From Rugalucina vietnamica (Eukaryota; Mollusca; Bivalvia; Lucinida; Lucinidae): DNA of 64,000 bases. Below, in pieces: positions 1-12,835 of this stretch. Below the pieces are notes generated by a model that was given only the letters and a program-made list of their open reading frames with translations, had not been told where the DNA came from and did not search any database. The stretch is from contig OZ024882.1 in NCBI GenBank assembly GCA_964017185.1, positions 38,909,988-38,973,987 of the forward strand, in the 5' to 3' direction. The translations under genes and the position numbers were made by a program. Position 1 is the first letter of the stretch. Every line of letters begins with the position of its first letter.

Positions 1-930
1 ACACAAAATAGGAAAGCTCTGTGCCTTGAGGTTTCGGAGAAGAAGATTTTTTTTTTATGTTTTTCCCATTGTAAGTCTATGGGAGCTAATGACCCCGGGG
101 CGGGGCCATTTTTGACCCCAGGGGCATGGTTGGCAGGATTTATAAAGAGGACCTCTACACATTGCTACATACAAAATATGAAAGCTTGACTTGTAGTTTC
201 GGAGAAGATTTTTTTTATGTTTTCCCATGACGCCCCTGGGGCGTGACCAGTATGGACCCCAAGGAGCACGGTTGGCAGGATTTATAAGAAGGATACACTG
301 TATACACTGCTACACACAAAATATGAAAGCTCTGGCCCTTGTGGTTTCGGAGAAGAAGATTTTTTTTTGTTTTTCCCATTGTAAGTCTATGGGAGCTAAT
401 GACCCCCGGGGCGGGGCCTGTATGGACACCAGGGGCATGGTTAGCAGGACTTATAAAGAGGACCACTACGCATTGCTAAATACAAAATATGAAAGCTCCG
501 GGCTTTGTGGTTTCGGAAAATATTTCTTTTTTATGTTTTTCCCATGACGCCGCCGGGGCGGGGCCCGTATGGACCCCAGGGGCACGGTTGGCAGGATTTA
601 TAGAGAGGACCACTATGCACTGCTACACACAAAATATGAAAGCTCTGGCCCTCGTGGTTTCGGAGAAGAAGATTTTTTTTTATGTTTTTATTTCCCATTG
701 TAACTCTATGGGAGCTATCTGTTGCCATGGAAACCAGAGTTCTGATCCGGCCTAACCCCAAACCTAATGCAAACATTCCCCTTCCTCAATGATGCTTTAG
801 ATAAAATTTGATCCTGATTGGCCTTGTTGTCTTAGAGATATTCAAGTTTGAAAAAGTGAACGGAAGGACGGACGCCGGCTCGAATACTATACTTTTAGCT
901 CACCTGGCTTCGGCTCAGGTGAGCTTAAAA
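1..930 (+). repeat. Five-unit dispersed repeat ending in a hairpin
   Basis: About five imperfect tandem units begin near 1, 174, 316, 484 and 631. Each carries a block about gaaagctctggcc..., a T-rich stretch, 'cccattgtaagtctatggga' and a GC-rich 'ccccrggggcggggcc' block. The array ends with a unique tail ('gacgccggctcg') and a perfect 10-bp stem hairpin at 897-925 (agctcacctg / caggtgagct). The left edge lies outside the window. The short ORFs here come from the repeat and show no protein similarity that I recognise. A reverse-oriented copy of the unit lies at 47,250-47,340. Confidence 0.75.
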
Positions 931-1694
931 AACCGTTGGCCAATGTTCTTACACTTTCAGCCATACTTTATTTTCTGAATCCGAGTATTTTATACGTTTT
1001 AAGATATCTTGATTCAGAAGATACAAAACTCCAAAAGGGTCTAACACTGTCAGTTTCTTGTGTAGAAATCCATGCAAGAAATCTCAGTCCATCTTTGCGA
1101 GGACGGACGAACGTACATGTGTGGACCACCCAAAATAATATATATGAGCTTTCGAAATGATACATGTGATTTGGCCAACACGCTAGTTTGCCGATTGCCT
1201 GTTGTAAAACCCGCCATTATGAGAATGGGGTCACGGAAGCCTGGTCAACTCGCTCCCAGCTCAACTGAAATGCAACCAATCCGACACCAGTGCAGAGCTG
1301 CTGTATCATATGAAACACCGACTTTTGCAAAGAAAAAACATGACTAACGAGTTGTTACTACGAACTGAGTAGCGATACTTGATCTTATTTCGTTTCATTG
1401 ATCACCTGTTACCAGTCTCCTAGTCATGTTGTGTGATTGATCTGGTCATGCTTCCAAAAGACAGCCTTGTCGTGACGCTGCTCATGATAATGAAACTTGA
1501 CATTGCATCAAGCGCTAAATCGGAAATTAATTACAAAACTCCTTCTTTTTAATTAGTTTTTTTCGTCAGGATAAGATTATCCTCGCTTTAGAGAAAGCAG
1601 CCTCATATTAGCTTTTGCGATAAGAAATTGCCATCGAAGGGAATCAATTTCGGTGAAATTACGCAAACTGAGATGCGCGTATTGAAGAAAACAA
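930..1694. other. Unannotated single-copy-looking stretch
   Basis: Moderately AT-rich DNA with only short ORFs (74-91 codons) lacking any recognisable domain. I see no RNA gene, repeat end or regulatory element that I can support. Confidence 0.5.
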
Positions 1695-1703
1695 CAACAA
1701 CAA

Positions 1704-1758
<55 letters not shown>

Positions 1759-3563
1759 AAGTAGCCCAAGGGCAACGATTGCTCACCTGAGAGTCAACAA
1801 GTACAGTCACTGGACAAAGTGTTGTCTTTTTTCCATATATGGGTATGACGGTCATCTTGGTCAAGTTTCAGGCCTATGGCTACAATGGTTTCCATAGGAT
1901 CATTGGTCCTGTAAATGCTTACCCGAGACCTAGTTGTCACTTTTTCCCATGTTTCCATGTTTGCCTATGTTTCCAAAATCGACCTTTACCTACATTAATC
2001 ACATACCTTCATCTACTCTATCAGTCGTTTGCATCTATCACTTTTCAGTTCTCAGGCTGCAATAGTTTTCAAAAAATAACATTTTAAAAGCAGATGGGCT
2101 CCTGGGGTCCATTTTTTCAGAATCATTAAATTTCAGTCCTACTGCCCATTTCCTGCAAGACTTTCACTTAAAATGACATTTTAAAAGTTTTTCCCATTCA
2201 AATGCATTGACGACCTATGTTGACCTTGCCATAAAATAGGTCAAGGTCACCGCAGGGTCATGTTTTATATATACATTGTAGTACTTGAGTCATCCATACT
2301 TCATGCAAAGTTTCGTTGAAACCGGTTCACCGGTTCTGGAGAAGAAGATATTTTAATGGTTTTTACCATATATGGGCATGGCGGCCATCTTGGTCATGTG
2401 ACCTGGATTATTTATATATACATTGGTTCCCGCTTCCTATAGATGCTTCATATAAAATTTGGCTTTGATTGGCCAAGTGGTTTCAGAGAAAAAAATCTTT
2501 GAAAAGTGTGTATGGACGACAGACCGGCCAAGGTCAAGAGATGACCTTGACCTAAATTAATCATATACCTTCATCTAATCTATTAGTTTTTTGCATCTAC
2601 CACTTTTCAGATCTCAGGCTGCAATAGTTTTCAAAAAATAGCTAATTTCCACTTTTCCCATTATAAGTCTATGGAAACTTAAAGTTACCATAGCAACCAG
2701 AGTTCTTATCCGACTGGAATAAAAACACAAATTATGTGGAGGCTACTGTCAGGAACATGTATACAAAGTACAGGATTCATCCACTTGACAGTTTCTGAGG
2801 AGAAGATTTTTGAATGTTTTCTTTTTTTTTCTCAAAATTTTGCCCTTTATGGGGCCCCAGCAACCAATCAAAATAAAGGATTAGGACAAAACTCGCAAGA
2901 AACGTCAAAAACTACTCAATAAACATTTCTGCAAAAACAAAATTCAAGTGTCTGCAATTTTAGCGGAAAAATAGCCGATTTCCACTATTCCCATTATCAG
3001 TCTATGGAAACTTTAAGATGCCATAGCAACCACTGGCAGAGTTCTTATCCGCCTGGAATAAAAAAACACAAATTATGTAGAGGCCACTGTCAGGAACATG
3101 TATACAAAGTATAGGCTTCATCCCCTTGACAGTTTCTGAGAAGAAGATTTTTGAATGTTTTTCGAAATTTTGCCCTATATGGGGCCCCTGCAACCAATCA
3201 AAATGAAGGATTAGGACAAAAGTCACATGAAACGTAGAGGACTACTCAATAAACATTTCTGTAAAAACAAAATTCAAATATCTCAAACAAGACAGAAAAA
3301 ATAGGCATTTTTCATTTTTCTCCATTATAAGTCTATGGGAGGCATAAGTTGCCATAGCAACCCGAGTTCTTATCCGATCGAAATTAAAATATTCGTTCCC
3401 CCCACCTGTAGATGCTATATGTGAAATATGAAAAGATTCGGCCTGGCAGCTTCAGAGGAGAAGTCGTTTGAAAATGTTGACGACGACGTACGACGACGCA
3501 CGGACGCCGGCTCGACTACTATACTATAAGCTCACATTGTGAGCCTTCGGCTAAGGTGAGCTA
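1695..3563 (+). repeat. Second hairpin-ended dispersed element with A-rich lead-in
   Basis: An A-rich tract ((caa)n then a run of about 50 A, 1,705-1,757) precedes 'caagtagcccaagggcaacg...gctcacctgag'. The element then shows internal units ('cccattataagtctatgg' near 2,655, 2,990 and 3,320; 'aacatgtatacaaagta' near 2,753 and 3,098). It closes with the same 'gacgccggctcga' tail as the element at 1-930 and a hairpin at 3,529-3,562 (agctcac / gtgagct). The shared tail and hairpin define a family. No coding capacity is evident. Confidence 0.7.
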
Positions 3564-4082
3564 AAAACAAACAAAAACAGCTAACGTTATGCATATTTCT
3601 AATAGTATGCATATTTCTTCACATGGCATATCATTTCTCTTCGTCTCGTTGCAATATTCATTGTGCATAAGTAGGTCATGACACATCTGCAACCCTTTGG
3701 GGCATTTTTAAGTGTTACAAAATGAAACCGAACTGTCGTCGGTCCATGGGGTTTTACTGACACGGTAACAATATGATACGGTATGTGGTGCACTGTTGTA
3801 GTCCTCCCGAGTCCAAGTATGCTTTTTCAGGCTAGAAAATAGTTACGCATCTCGGGTCGCTCTCGGTGTGTTCAAAACAACTAATGACGTCACACGTTTA
3901 TTTTAGAGACGTGTTCAAAGTCATCACGTGGTAAGTAAATTCATATACACAGTGTAATTTGATAAATTTTTCTTATACCCACAAAGTTGAAGATCAATGG
4001 GAGTCAAATATTTTTTCAGTCATTTAACATGTTGGTCAGCTATGCTTTTACTATCTCCGCTTCCGAATCACGTGCATCAGTG
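3564..4082. other. Unannotated stretch
   Basis: No gene, RNA or repeat boundary that I can support. It contains one TGACGTCA-like site near 3,884 and otherwise ordinary AT-rich DNA. Confidence 0.4.
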
Positions 4083-4372
4083 TGTGACTTGGTAGAATAC
4101 GTTTTTGCAACGTATTAGCGGTATCTTAGCGCAGTAAACCACCCTTGGTGGATTAGCATGCTTTTCCACCGACGGGGTTTGCTGTGGCTTGGCTCGGCTG
4201 CACGTTACATTTGGTGGCAGCGGTTGGATGATGACAACTGCCAGAACGGAGTTGCCTTATCCATGTAGTCCCCAGGCCAAGACTCGGGACGAGTCTTCTC
4301 GGAGGGGGAAGTAATGTGACGGTATAGCCTTCCTTAGTAGAATACGTTGGTGCAACGTATTAGCGGTAGACA
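4083..4372 (+). mobile_element. Miniature LTR-retroelement remnant (TRIM-like)
   Basis: Two direct repeats begin TGTGAC (4,083 and 4,315) and share a block containing 'tagaatacg..tgcaacgtattagcggta'. The first repeat ends in TTACA at 4,209. It is followed immediately by 'tttggtggcagcggttgg', the position and style of a tRNA primer-binding site. Just before the second repeat lies a purine run at 4,301-4,311 (ggagggggaag), as a polypurine tract should. Only about 105 bp separate the repeats and there is no coding sequence. The 3' repeat is shorter (about 58 bp against 127), so it looks truncated. An internally deleted larger retroelement is the alternative. Confidence 0.6.
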
Positions 4373-5164
4373 TCATATTGTTACCAAGTCAGTGATGAAA
4401 TAAAAATAAAGACGTTCACTTCAAGTGAGCATCACATAGTATACTTGTTTTAACTGTCCTTCTTTAGAATGTACAGGCAACCAAGTTTGCCTTATTTCTT
4501 CTAGAAAATCAAACAAATAAATTATAAATTTCCTTGCCCACTGTCAGTAAGTTCCTTGGAACTCTTGTTGACAGACATGATCAATTAATAAGATTTGTAG
4601 CCTTCAAGACAAAGCCATCTTTTAGATTGCAGACAACTTCCATTAATGCTTTTAATGAGATAGATACTGCATCATAAGAAAGTGACTGAATGATTTACTT
4701 ATTTGTGTCCCATCTTTGATTTCTCTTTGTACCTTTCCTTTGTTTGTAGTTTGTATTGAGATATTTTATCGGTTTAGACCAGTATTTAAGACATTTAATA
4801 TATTTGGTGATAATGGTCTTTGTATCGACTATTCTGTTGAAAATTGCAAACCTACAGTACAGTAATTCTCTTTGGCTCCATGTTGCCAAATCTATAGGGT
4901 CACTGAAGAGGATTAAATAGCCGAAACCGCGTCCATCCCCTTTCTCATTAATACGTTCGCTGCTCTTAAAGGATCTTAGTTTTATTTTTATTTTGGCAGT
5001 TGCCAACTTCAAATTCCGTTACTATTTGACCAAGAGACTCAGTTTTAAATTGCCTTGTAGTATAGAATTATTGTGCGTTTGGCTGCCCTTACATTCAACT
5101 ATTTTGTTTGTATTGTAGTTATACGTCCCTGTCAACAATTTTTCAGTCATGTCAGGACGGATCC
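4373..5164. other. Unannotated stretch
   Basis: AT-rich DNA. A 105-codon ORF on the minus strand (4,695-5,012) has no domain or composition that I recognise, so it is not called. Confidence 0.4.
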
Positions 5165-5308
5165 ACCGCTTCCTGGATTTTAACTAGGGGTCTGGTGAGT
5201 TAAAGTATCTTGCTTAAGGACACAACACGGTGCAGCCAGTGGGGATGGAACTCATGACCTCTCGATTTGGAGTCCGATGTTGTACCACTATGCCATCCCC
5301 CCCCCCTT
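5165..5308 (-). mobile_element. tRNA-derived SINE, minus strand
   Basis: On the minus strand a tRNA-like head starts after a C/G run with an A-box-like 'ggcatagtggt' (near 5,284-5,294) and a B-box-like 'gtcatgagttcca' (near 5,245-5,257). It is followed by a body with 'tgtccttaagcaagatact', which resembles the conserved central domain of V-type and mollusc SINEs. The tRNA fold is degenerate, so this is a SINE and not a tRNA gene. Assignment of the body to a named domain is from memory and tentative. Confidence 0.65.
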
Positions 5309-5482
5309 CGACTATTTATGCGCGTTTTTGATGACGTAGACAGCAAGTCGTCATTTTTGTTTGGGGCCAGAAAAAGCATGTGAAAAGATACGTTTTTAAA
5401 ATTGTCAGTGGCCGTGAAGCAATAGTTTAAGTTAATGAATGTAATAGTGGAGCAAATATGGTTCAAAAAGTAGCTTAGAAAT

Positions 5483-6640
5483 AGGAGTAGGTGGTCTACG
5501 GAGTACCACATTTGTTTCTATATACCAAAATGTTCGTCTTGGTCTGTAGTTTTGATATCCAGCGTTTGCCACCTTGGCAAACCTTGCATAACTCCAGTAT
5601 TCAAGATGGCGTCCAAGATGGCTGCCGTTTCCTAAAACCAACCCCTACTCCAAAAATGCTCAATTTTTTTATGTTTTTGCATTGTAATGGTTTTTTAATG
5701 CCCCATTTCATGTAAGAATGATATATTTGTATATTTCAAGTAAAAACCCAGACAATTTAGGTAAAACAGTTGTAAAAATCCTGTTTAAATTCACAAATGC
5801 ACGTGCCCAAGGTTTTTCACCTAGGAATGTTTGTTTAATGGCTCATTATTTACGATCAGATAGTTATGGCTGCTTTCTTACTTCTTTTCTATCAAATATA
5901 ATATCTGTAAAGATTTTAGAGAAACAGAAATTGTTTCTATATATAAGCTTCATGCTTAAAAACAGGTTTTTGACATCCAACCCAACACGAAAAAAACAAC
6001 AAAAAGTACATATTTTTTTTTATATAAAATATGCTCTTCAATCTTATTTGTTTTTTGATTCTATATACCATAGTAGTGTTTGTCTCAGTCTTAGTTTGTA
6101 GCATAAAATCCAGTGTTTGCCACCTCAGCGAAGCACAGGATAGCTCCAGTATTGAATATGGCATCCAAGAAGGCCGTCAAAATATAGAATTTTGAAAAAA
6201 TGAGCCAAAGATGTCCCTTGACTTTCATTGAGTAATAAAAAGCTAAAATCAAGTTGTAAAACACTTAGAGCATTTTTCTTAATGTTATCTTCATGTGTGT
6301 TTTTCCTTGTTAAAACAAAATTATTCAGACACCATAACCTTTTTATAACACTATTGTTGGGGTTCAAACCAATCTCTGTGTTAGCTATATTCAATTTGTG
6401 TTATAACGAGAGTAAAGTTTATAGACATATACCAAAGGTAGTATATATGACCATTTGGAGTCCAGCTATGATCAGTGCTATATCCAAAACTATGTTTCTT
6501 GAACTGAGTTATAGGAAGGTCCAGATGTATTTATTCTAGAAATGAGTGGAATTTTCTTGCCCGGCAAGAAAAAGAGCAACAAAGAAAACTTATTTTCTTG
6601 TACATCATAAGCTCCGCAATCTTATTACAAATGTAATTCA
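5483..6640 (+). repeat. Left arm of an ~11-kb inverted repeat
   Basis: This segment matches, in reverse complement, 15,590-16,552 over nearly its whole length. Examples are the block 'cagcgtttgccaccttggca' near 5,552 against its complement near 16,455, and 'gtcccttgac' near 6,212 against 15,829. The left arm holds two copies of a unit containing 'ttcaagatggcgtccaaga' (near 5,600 and 6,150). It also carries about 200 extra bases around 6,310-6,520. The ORFs in it are not conserved between arms and are not called. Confidence 0.75.
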
Positions 6641-7151
6641 CAAATTCTGGTTCTGCAATCAATATAACTTTGGTGCAGTATTAATCTTACGATTAATACA
6701 ACCTTGGTGAAGACATGGATGTACGATGTGGCACTATATAAAACAAAATAATACCAAACCATGTTTTGTTTCGACACTATAATCATATGTAGGATCTAAT
6801 TCCTCATTACTGATTATGCGTTGAGTATGTATGTACAAGGTTTATGCAAACTGTGGTGCCATAAGAACTGTAAATCCACTTATCAGAGCATTAAAGCAAA
6901 AATAGTAGAGAGGTAAAGTCAAACATAAGAAATGATTAGACTAACCGTAGAAGTACCATATCATCTACAAAGTATTTTGATTGGAAGAATAATTGCTTAT
7001 TTGTGGCGAGATTTCTGACCTGTTAGAAATGAAAGTAAAGTAAGTGAAAGCTGGTCGATGTTAGCATGCGCAATTGGTGATTGTAACATTGATGTATTTA
7101 TAAGAGTTGTTGAAGCAACGGAGAAACGCAATGACTTCAAAGTGCTATACA

Positions 7152-8170
7152 TACGAGGGTTGTCCGGAAAGTTTTGAGACTGTGTCTGTATCTCAAAGTC
7201 ATTTGTATGCTTTACAATAAAATACATACCGATGAACAGATAAATGTTTTGTGTGGAACTGTGGAAAAAAATAGAGTCGAAAAATGAATATTGTTGGAGA
7301 TATTCGTCTCCAAGGTAACCAATGTAGTGCTTCTCGGAGCACTTTGAATTTGACGTTTTCAAAATACTTGAGACAACAAAACAAATGAGCACAAATAAAA
7401 AATCTGGCTCTTCAAAGCAGAAACAATTTGCATGATGCCACTACATCATCTGTTGAAAACGTTAGAGAAATTTCAAGGTGTTCCGATCGAAAACATTGTT
7501 GCTATAGCTTATGGAAGTGTTCATGTCAAACGAAATGCTGGATAAAAGCGCGACGTTAAAGCAATGCACGGAGCAGCGCCTTACTACCAAACACTGTATG
7601 CATGCCAAAATTAGTCCCCAACATACTCAAAACTTGTTGTTGTTGGCTAAATCAAATTAAGCATATGTTTTGTCATTTTTTGTTTGCTACCGGCAAGATT
7701 TTAGAAAAGATTCAGATAATTTGGGGTAGGGCAATAGACAATTTAATGTTTGAGGGGAAAAGCTACAAACTTAAAATCTGTGCAAAGTTATTGGGAGCTG
7801 GCTACATGAGATCTGGCGTATGTTTTTTTAATAGAATTAACTGTTGTTCTCAGAATAATCAAATATAACATAATTACAATCAAATGTTAGTGCCGAATAG
7901 ACTTAAAGGCACCCTAAAAGGCATTAGATCGGAAGGAAAAATCTTGAAAAATGTAAAGGGGTGTGACGTTGACGTCAAAGTGCTCCGAGAGTAATGACAT
8001 GCCCATACTAAAATGATTAAATGTATAGGTTAAAGATGAGCTATTCTTCTGAAATTCTCAGCAGTATCTCACGATATATTGCCATGTTCCTGGGTAAAAT
8101 TTCAATAGATTCTTTTCAGCAGTTACTGAGTTACAGACACAGTCTCAAAACTTTCCGGACAGCCTACGTA
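7152..8170 (+). mobile_element. Degenerate mariner-like transposon
   Basis: Terminal inverted repeats of about 38 bp (7,152-7,190 and 8,132-8,170) share 'tgtccggaaagttttgag' and 'actgtgtctgta' exactly and are flanked by TA, as expected for the Tc1/mariner superfamily. The ~1.0-kb interior is shorter than the ~1.3 kb usual for mariner and carries many stops. On the plus strand I see a scrap resembling the transposase C-terminus near 7,895-7,945 (LKGTLKGIRSE) and weak N-terminal-like similarity near 7,440-7,520. No intact transposase remains, so this is a dead copy. Confidence 0.7.
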
Positions 8171-8529
8171 CATGTACTAATGGACCTTTCAAATGGTGAC
8201 TTAGTTGCTGCTGGAGCAATATATTGTGCAGTAAAAAGGGCTGTTTGCTCAATGGCACATTAGAAGATAACATTCAGCTATGACACTGAGCATGCTAAGG
8301 ATAATTCTGTTTCATTTAAATATGCAGATACAGGTTCAAAGCTAAAAGCTGAGTATGAAAGTTCAATAATGAACGAAAATCAAGTTGTAGAGTTATCCAA
8401 TTAATAGACAAATTTAAACACCTGGAGTTAGAAAGCTGGGTTATAGACAAATTTAAATACATGGAGTTGGAAATCTGGGTTATATGACATAGAATGTTAT
8501 AAAAAAAATGTTATAAAACAAACAATATA

Positions 8530-8645
8530 GAGAATGTACAAGTAGGCAATGATCAGGAAAATGTGCAATCAGAAAGAAATTACCACTCCGAAAGCCGAGA
8601 TGGGAAAAAACTAAATTGACAATTAGGTACATGTACTTATAAAAA
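8530..8645 (-). mobile_element. Fragment of a retroelement 3' region, minus strand
   Basis: The minus strand reads a segment with 'cggagtggtaatttctttct', 'attttcctgatca' and 'gcctacttgtacatt'. It matches the 3' region of the element at 45,840-45,985 and its relatives at 35,920 and 51,880. Only the last hundred or so bases are present. Confidence 0.55.
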
Positions 8646-10195
8646 GAGCCTTTTTATCTATTATGGTCCAAATTATAATTTACGTATTGAGATTGATTTG
8701 GTACGAATCAGTGTGGCTGAAGCGCTGAATATGTTTGATCAACTATGAAAATTAAACCAAAGCATTTCAGCTGATGATACACACACAGGCTTCTTTTAAA
8801 TAATAGCAGAAGATACAATAAATCATAAAACTATCGGTATGTTTATAAATGGTATTCTTAGAAACATTGAAATTGTATAATGGATCAATCTGCCACCAAT
8901 TGCAAGCCTTTCAAGATATTTTACTGCACTAGACAAATGGTCGGCTTCAAGTGTGAGCAATGAAAGATTTGCTAATCGGCTGAGCTTCAGAAGACTTGCA
9001 CTGTCTTTAAGTTGCTTATAATATTACAAAGCAGCGATTTCTATTGCATACCCAAAACATGTAGGTCTTGTTGTACATGATCTAATCTGGAGTAGACTCT
9101 TTGATTTAACAAATAGATTATCTTCGATATACGATTACATACCCTGAAATGAGGCGAGTTTTATCATCAGCACACAAACTAACACTCCACACAAACTAAC
9201 ACTCCCTCAGTGGAACCGTCCACTCAAATTACGTCAGAAATCAGGGGGTATGCTTTTATACTGGGAGTTACCGATAACTTTGACAAGGCAGTAGATGTAA
9301 ACTAACCAAACATGCAATGACCTCTATCGTTCTTATTGCGCCATTTCCTAATTGTTATTTTCATTTAGCTTTGTTATCACATTATGCAGGGTCCTGAAAC
9401 GCATATAGAATGGCTTAGGGAGTAGGGAGATCGGTAAATCGGTAGCCTTTTTGGAGTAGGGGTTGGTTTTAGGAAACTGCACCATCTAGGTGAAGATTTA
9501 GAATACTCGGAGGATCATAGGTGGTCTAAGTTCGTAACAAAAACAGTTTGTCTTTAAACTCACTGTGTGCAGAGAAGGCAATATTGTTGATGGCTAAAAA
9601 GCTACCTCGACAGATAACAGTTTCGGGTTTCATTGCCTGAGGTGTGTCTATCAGCACTATGTTCAAGAACTGAAATCACCATCAGACTTTAGATGTGAAT
9701 TGGACAATGAATGATAAAATAAAATGCTTAGTATTATTGGTAACACTATCAGTTGCAGCTCCAGAGCTATTGAATGACACTGTATGCTAACGTAAAGAAA
9801 TGAGTGATGAATACTGCACAAGCTATATGTGTCGACAACCATACACTGTGATATATAAATGTCAGAAATTAATGTACATCAGTGTAGTTATATACACAAA
9901 TGTGCATACTATCTTTTCAGGCATATTGACAGTGGAAAATTACAGTGATTCAGATAATTAAAGGGAATTTAAGTTGCATCTGTTTAAACATACTCCAGCC
10001 CTTACCCCATGCATTTCTAGATTTGTATGCATAATGTAATATTGACAAAGAAATATATGAGTCAATATATATTTTTGCAACCATTTCAAGGGGTTAGTTG
10101 TTAAAAATTCAAACGTCTCAAATAGGAAAGTGACATTAACAAACAAGTTTATGGATCTCTCCCCCGTGTAGAACACTACTCGGTGACCCTTAAAA
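8646..10195. other. Unannotated AT-rich stretch
   Basis: No supportable gene. There is a short direct duplication 'cacacaaactaacactcc' near 9,171-9,205. A small piece near 9,456-9,490 resembles the repeat unit of the 5.5-kb arm. A minus-strand ORF of 72 codons near 9,958 has no recognisable features. Confidence 0.4.
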
Positions 10196-12835
10196 GATAT
10201 CTAATTTGCATATTCATGAATTTTAATGAAAACATTAAAAATGACAGAAAATCGTTAAAAATCAATAAATAAACTAAATTTGAGGTCGAAACTATCATTG
10301 TGACACTTTGTTATTGAACCAATAATACCATATGACAAATTGATTGATGTCATGGGCCAAAATGACAATTATCTTATTTGCATATTCATGAATATTAATA
10401 GAAAATGTCGAAAAACGAGGGATAAACTATAGCAATTTCAAGGTTTTGGATGGGTTACAAGATCTACCTTGCATCCCTGAAACCAATGTTCATGGCTGCC
10501 AGTGTGTTCAGAAGGACCATCTAAATGCCATAAAATATTGTCCTCAACGATGGACACATTTGCATGATGTAAAATTATATAGTTTCCGCATCCCCCCCCC
10601 ACCCTACTGTGATTCTAAAGAATAGGGTGTACTGACAAAAATATTCATATACGAACAAAAGCATTATCTAAAATACTATAATGGGTTTGGTTGTGATGCA
10701 TGGACTGATCAATTTAAACTTAATACCTATATTTCAAATCATTGATATTGCTTATTCATGAAAATGAATGAAACATTCAAGAAATCAGAGACAAAGGGGG
10801 TATACATACAAAATCACTTAAATCATAGCTGTTCACAAACCTAGGATGCTGAAAGAAGTATAAAATAAATGCTATGGCAATGTTCTATAACCCTAAAGTC
10901 TCATATAAGAATGATCTTATTATTTTCAGTTTCATGAATTTTCATGAAAACTTCATAAATTTGAATGAAAAAATGGAAAAAAATAAACCGGCAAACCTAA
11001 AAAATGGTGTGTATCTCGGCAACCAAAAGCCCTTACACGCTGAAAATGGCATGAATTGATTGCCAGGACATTAGTATACCATCCTGTACTACAATATATA
11101 AGTCATTTGATTTTTTGTATTATGAATATTAACAAAACCTTTCGAATTTAGATGGAAATTACGGAAAAATTAAGGTGGTATACATAGAAAATCACATGTA
11201 TCTTGGCTACTGACTGACCTAGAGAGCTATAATTGGTATCAAATAATTGCTAGGACAATGTTCTATAACCATATAATCAGATATTTAAATCACCAGCTTC
11301 TTCTATTAGAATGATATTAATGAGATTTATATAAATAAGGGAAACATCAACGAAAAATGAAGGGGTACACCAACAAATTGAATATATTTCGACTACCAAT
11401 GGCTGTAGAGATCTCAAAATGACATCAATAATAGCTAGGACAATATTGTATTATCATGTATTCAGATAAACAAGGGTACACTTGCTGGCAACCAAGATTC
11501 AATTAAATTTATTAGAGCACAAGCTTCAATTTTCTGTTAATATTACACTTTTCATACATTTTATTCAGTACTCACAAAAATTGAAAAAAAAAGAAAAAAA
11601 AGTGTGATTAGGCTATCAGACTGCATGACATAATTGCATCATTCTAGCATTCTATTGGTACCATTTCAGCACATATGGCAATTGGCAGCTGAGATATATG
11701 CAATTATTCTTAGTGATCTCATTAATACCCATACAACAAAAGTCACTATTTATTTATATAACAGGTTATATGGTTATAGAATATTGTTCTATAGCACTCT
11801 ATGTCTATCAGTAGCCAAAATTCATGTGATTTTCTATGTAAACTGCCTTAATTTTTCCGTAACTTTCCTCTAAATTCAAAAGGTTTTGTTAATATTCATA
11901 AAATAAAAAAATGAATTACTAACATATTGTAGTACAGGATGGTATAATATTGCCCTAGCAACCATTTAATGCAATTTTTAGCATGTTAGGGTTTTTGCTT
12001 GCTGAGAAAAGCATCATTTTTATGTTTGCCGGTTAAATTTTTCACTTTTTCATTCCTATTTATGAAGTTTCCATTAAAATTCATGAAATTGAAAATAAGA
12101 TCATGCTTATATATGAGACATAAGAGACAGAGTACATAGCCAGAGCATTTATTTGATAGTTCTTTTACCATCCTAGGTTTGTAACAGCTCTGCTTTTAGT
12201 GATTTTGTACGTATACCCCCTATTTCATCTAAGATTTTTCTCCGATTTCTTGTGTGTTTTATTTATTTTCATGAATAAGCAAAATCAATGATTTGAATAA
12301 TAGGTATTAAGGTTAAATTGCTAAGTCCATGCATCATTATCAGACCAATTATAGTATTCTAGAGAATGCTATTGTTTGTATATGAATACTTTTACGAGTA
12401 CACCCTATTCTTTAGGATCACACAAGGGGTGGATGTGGAAACTATATTTTTTTACATCATGCAAATGTGTTCATTGTTGAGGACAATATTTTATGGCATT
12501 AAGATGGTCCCTCTGACCACACTGGCAGCCATGAAAATTGGTTTCAGGGATACAAGATAGATCTTATAACCCATCAAAACTTGCAATGGCTTTAGTTAAT
12601 CGCCGTTTTTCTTTAATTTTCTATTTTTATTAATATTCATGAATATGCAAATGAGATAATTTTCATTTAGGCACATGACATCAATACATTTGTCATATGC
12701 TATTACTGGTTAAATTACAAAGTGCCACAATTATAGTTTCGACCTCAAATTAAATATGGCTGATTTTTCTGTCATTTTTTAATATTTTCATTAAAATTCG
12801 TGAATATGCAAATTAAATATCTTGTATTTCTTACC
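10196..12835. repeat. 2.6-kb palindrome built of ~180-bp degenerate units
   Basis: Two arms, about 10,196-11,470 and 11,640-12,835, are reverse complements joined at a short spacer near 11,480-11,640. Matching landmarks include the end blocks near 10,204 and 12,800 (atttgcat...ttcatgaat), 'gaggtcgaaactat' near 10,282 against 12,737, and 'ccatcctgtactacaatat' near 11,080 against 11,930. Within each arm a box like 'ttcatgaat.tt.atgaaaa' recurs at about 170-190-bp multiples (near 10,212, 10,385, 10,754, 10,931 and 11,122). The arms therefore look like satellite-type monomers in opposite orientation. Short ORFs are by-products. Confidence 0.75.

Noticed and set aside
6997-7392. 131-codon minus ORF near the mariner-like relic
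   Set aside because: It crosses the element's terminal repeat and lies on the strand opposite to the transposase scraps.
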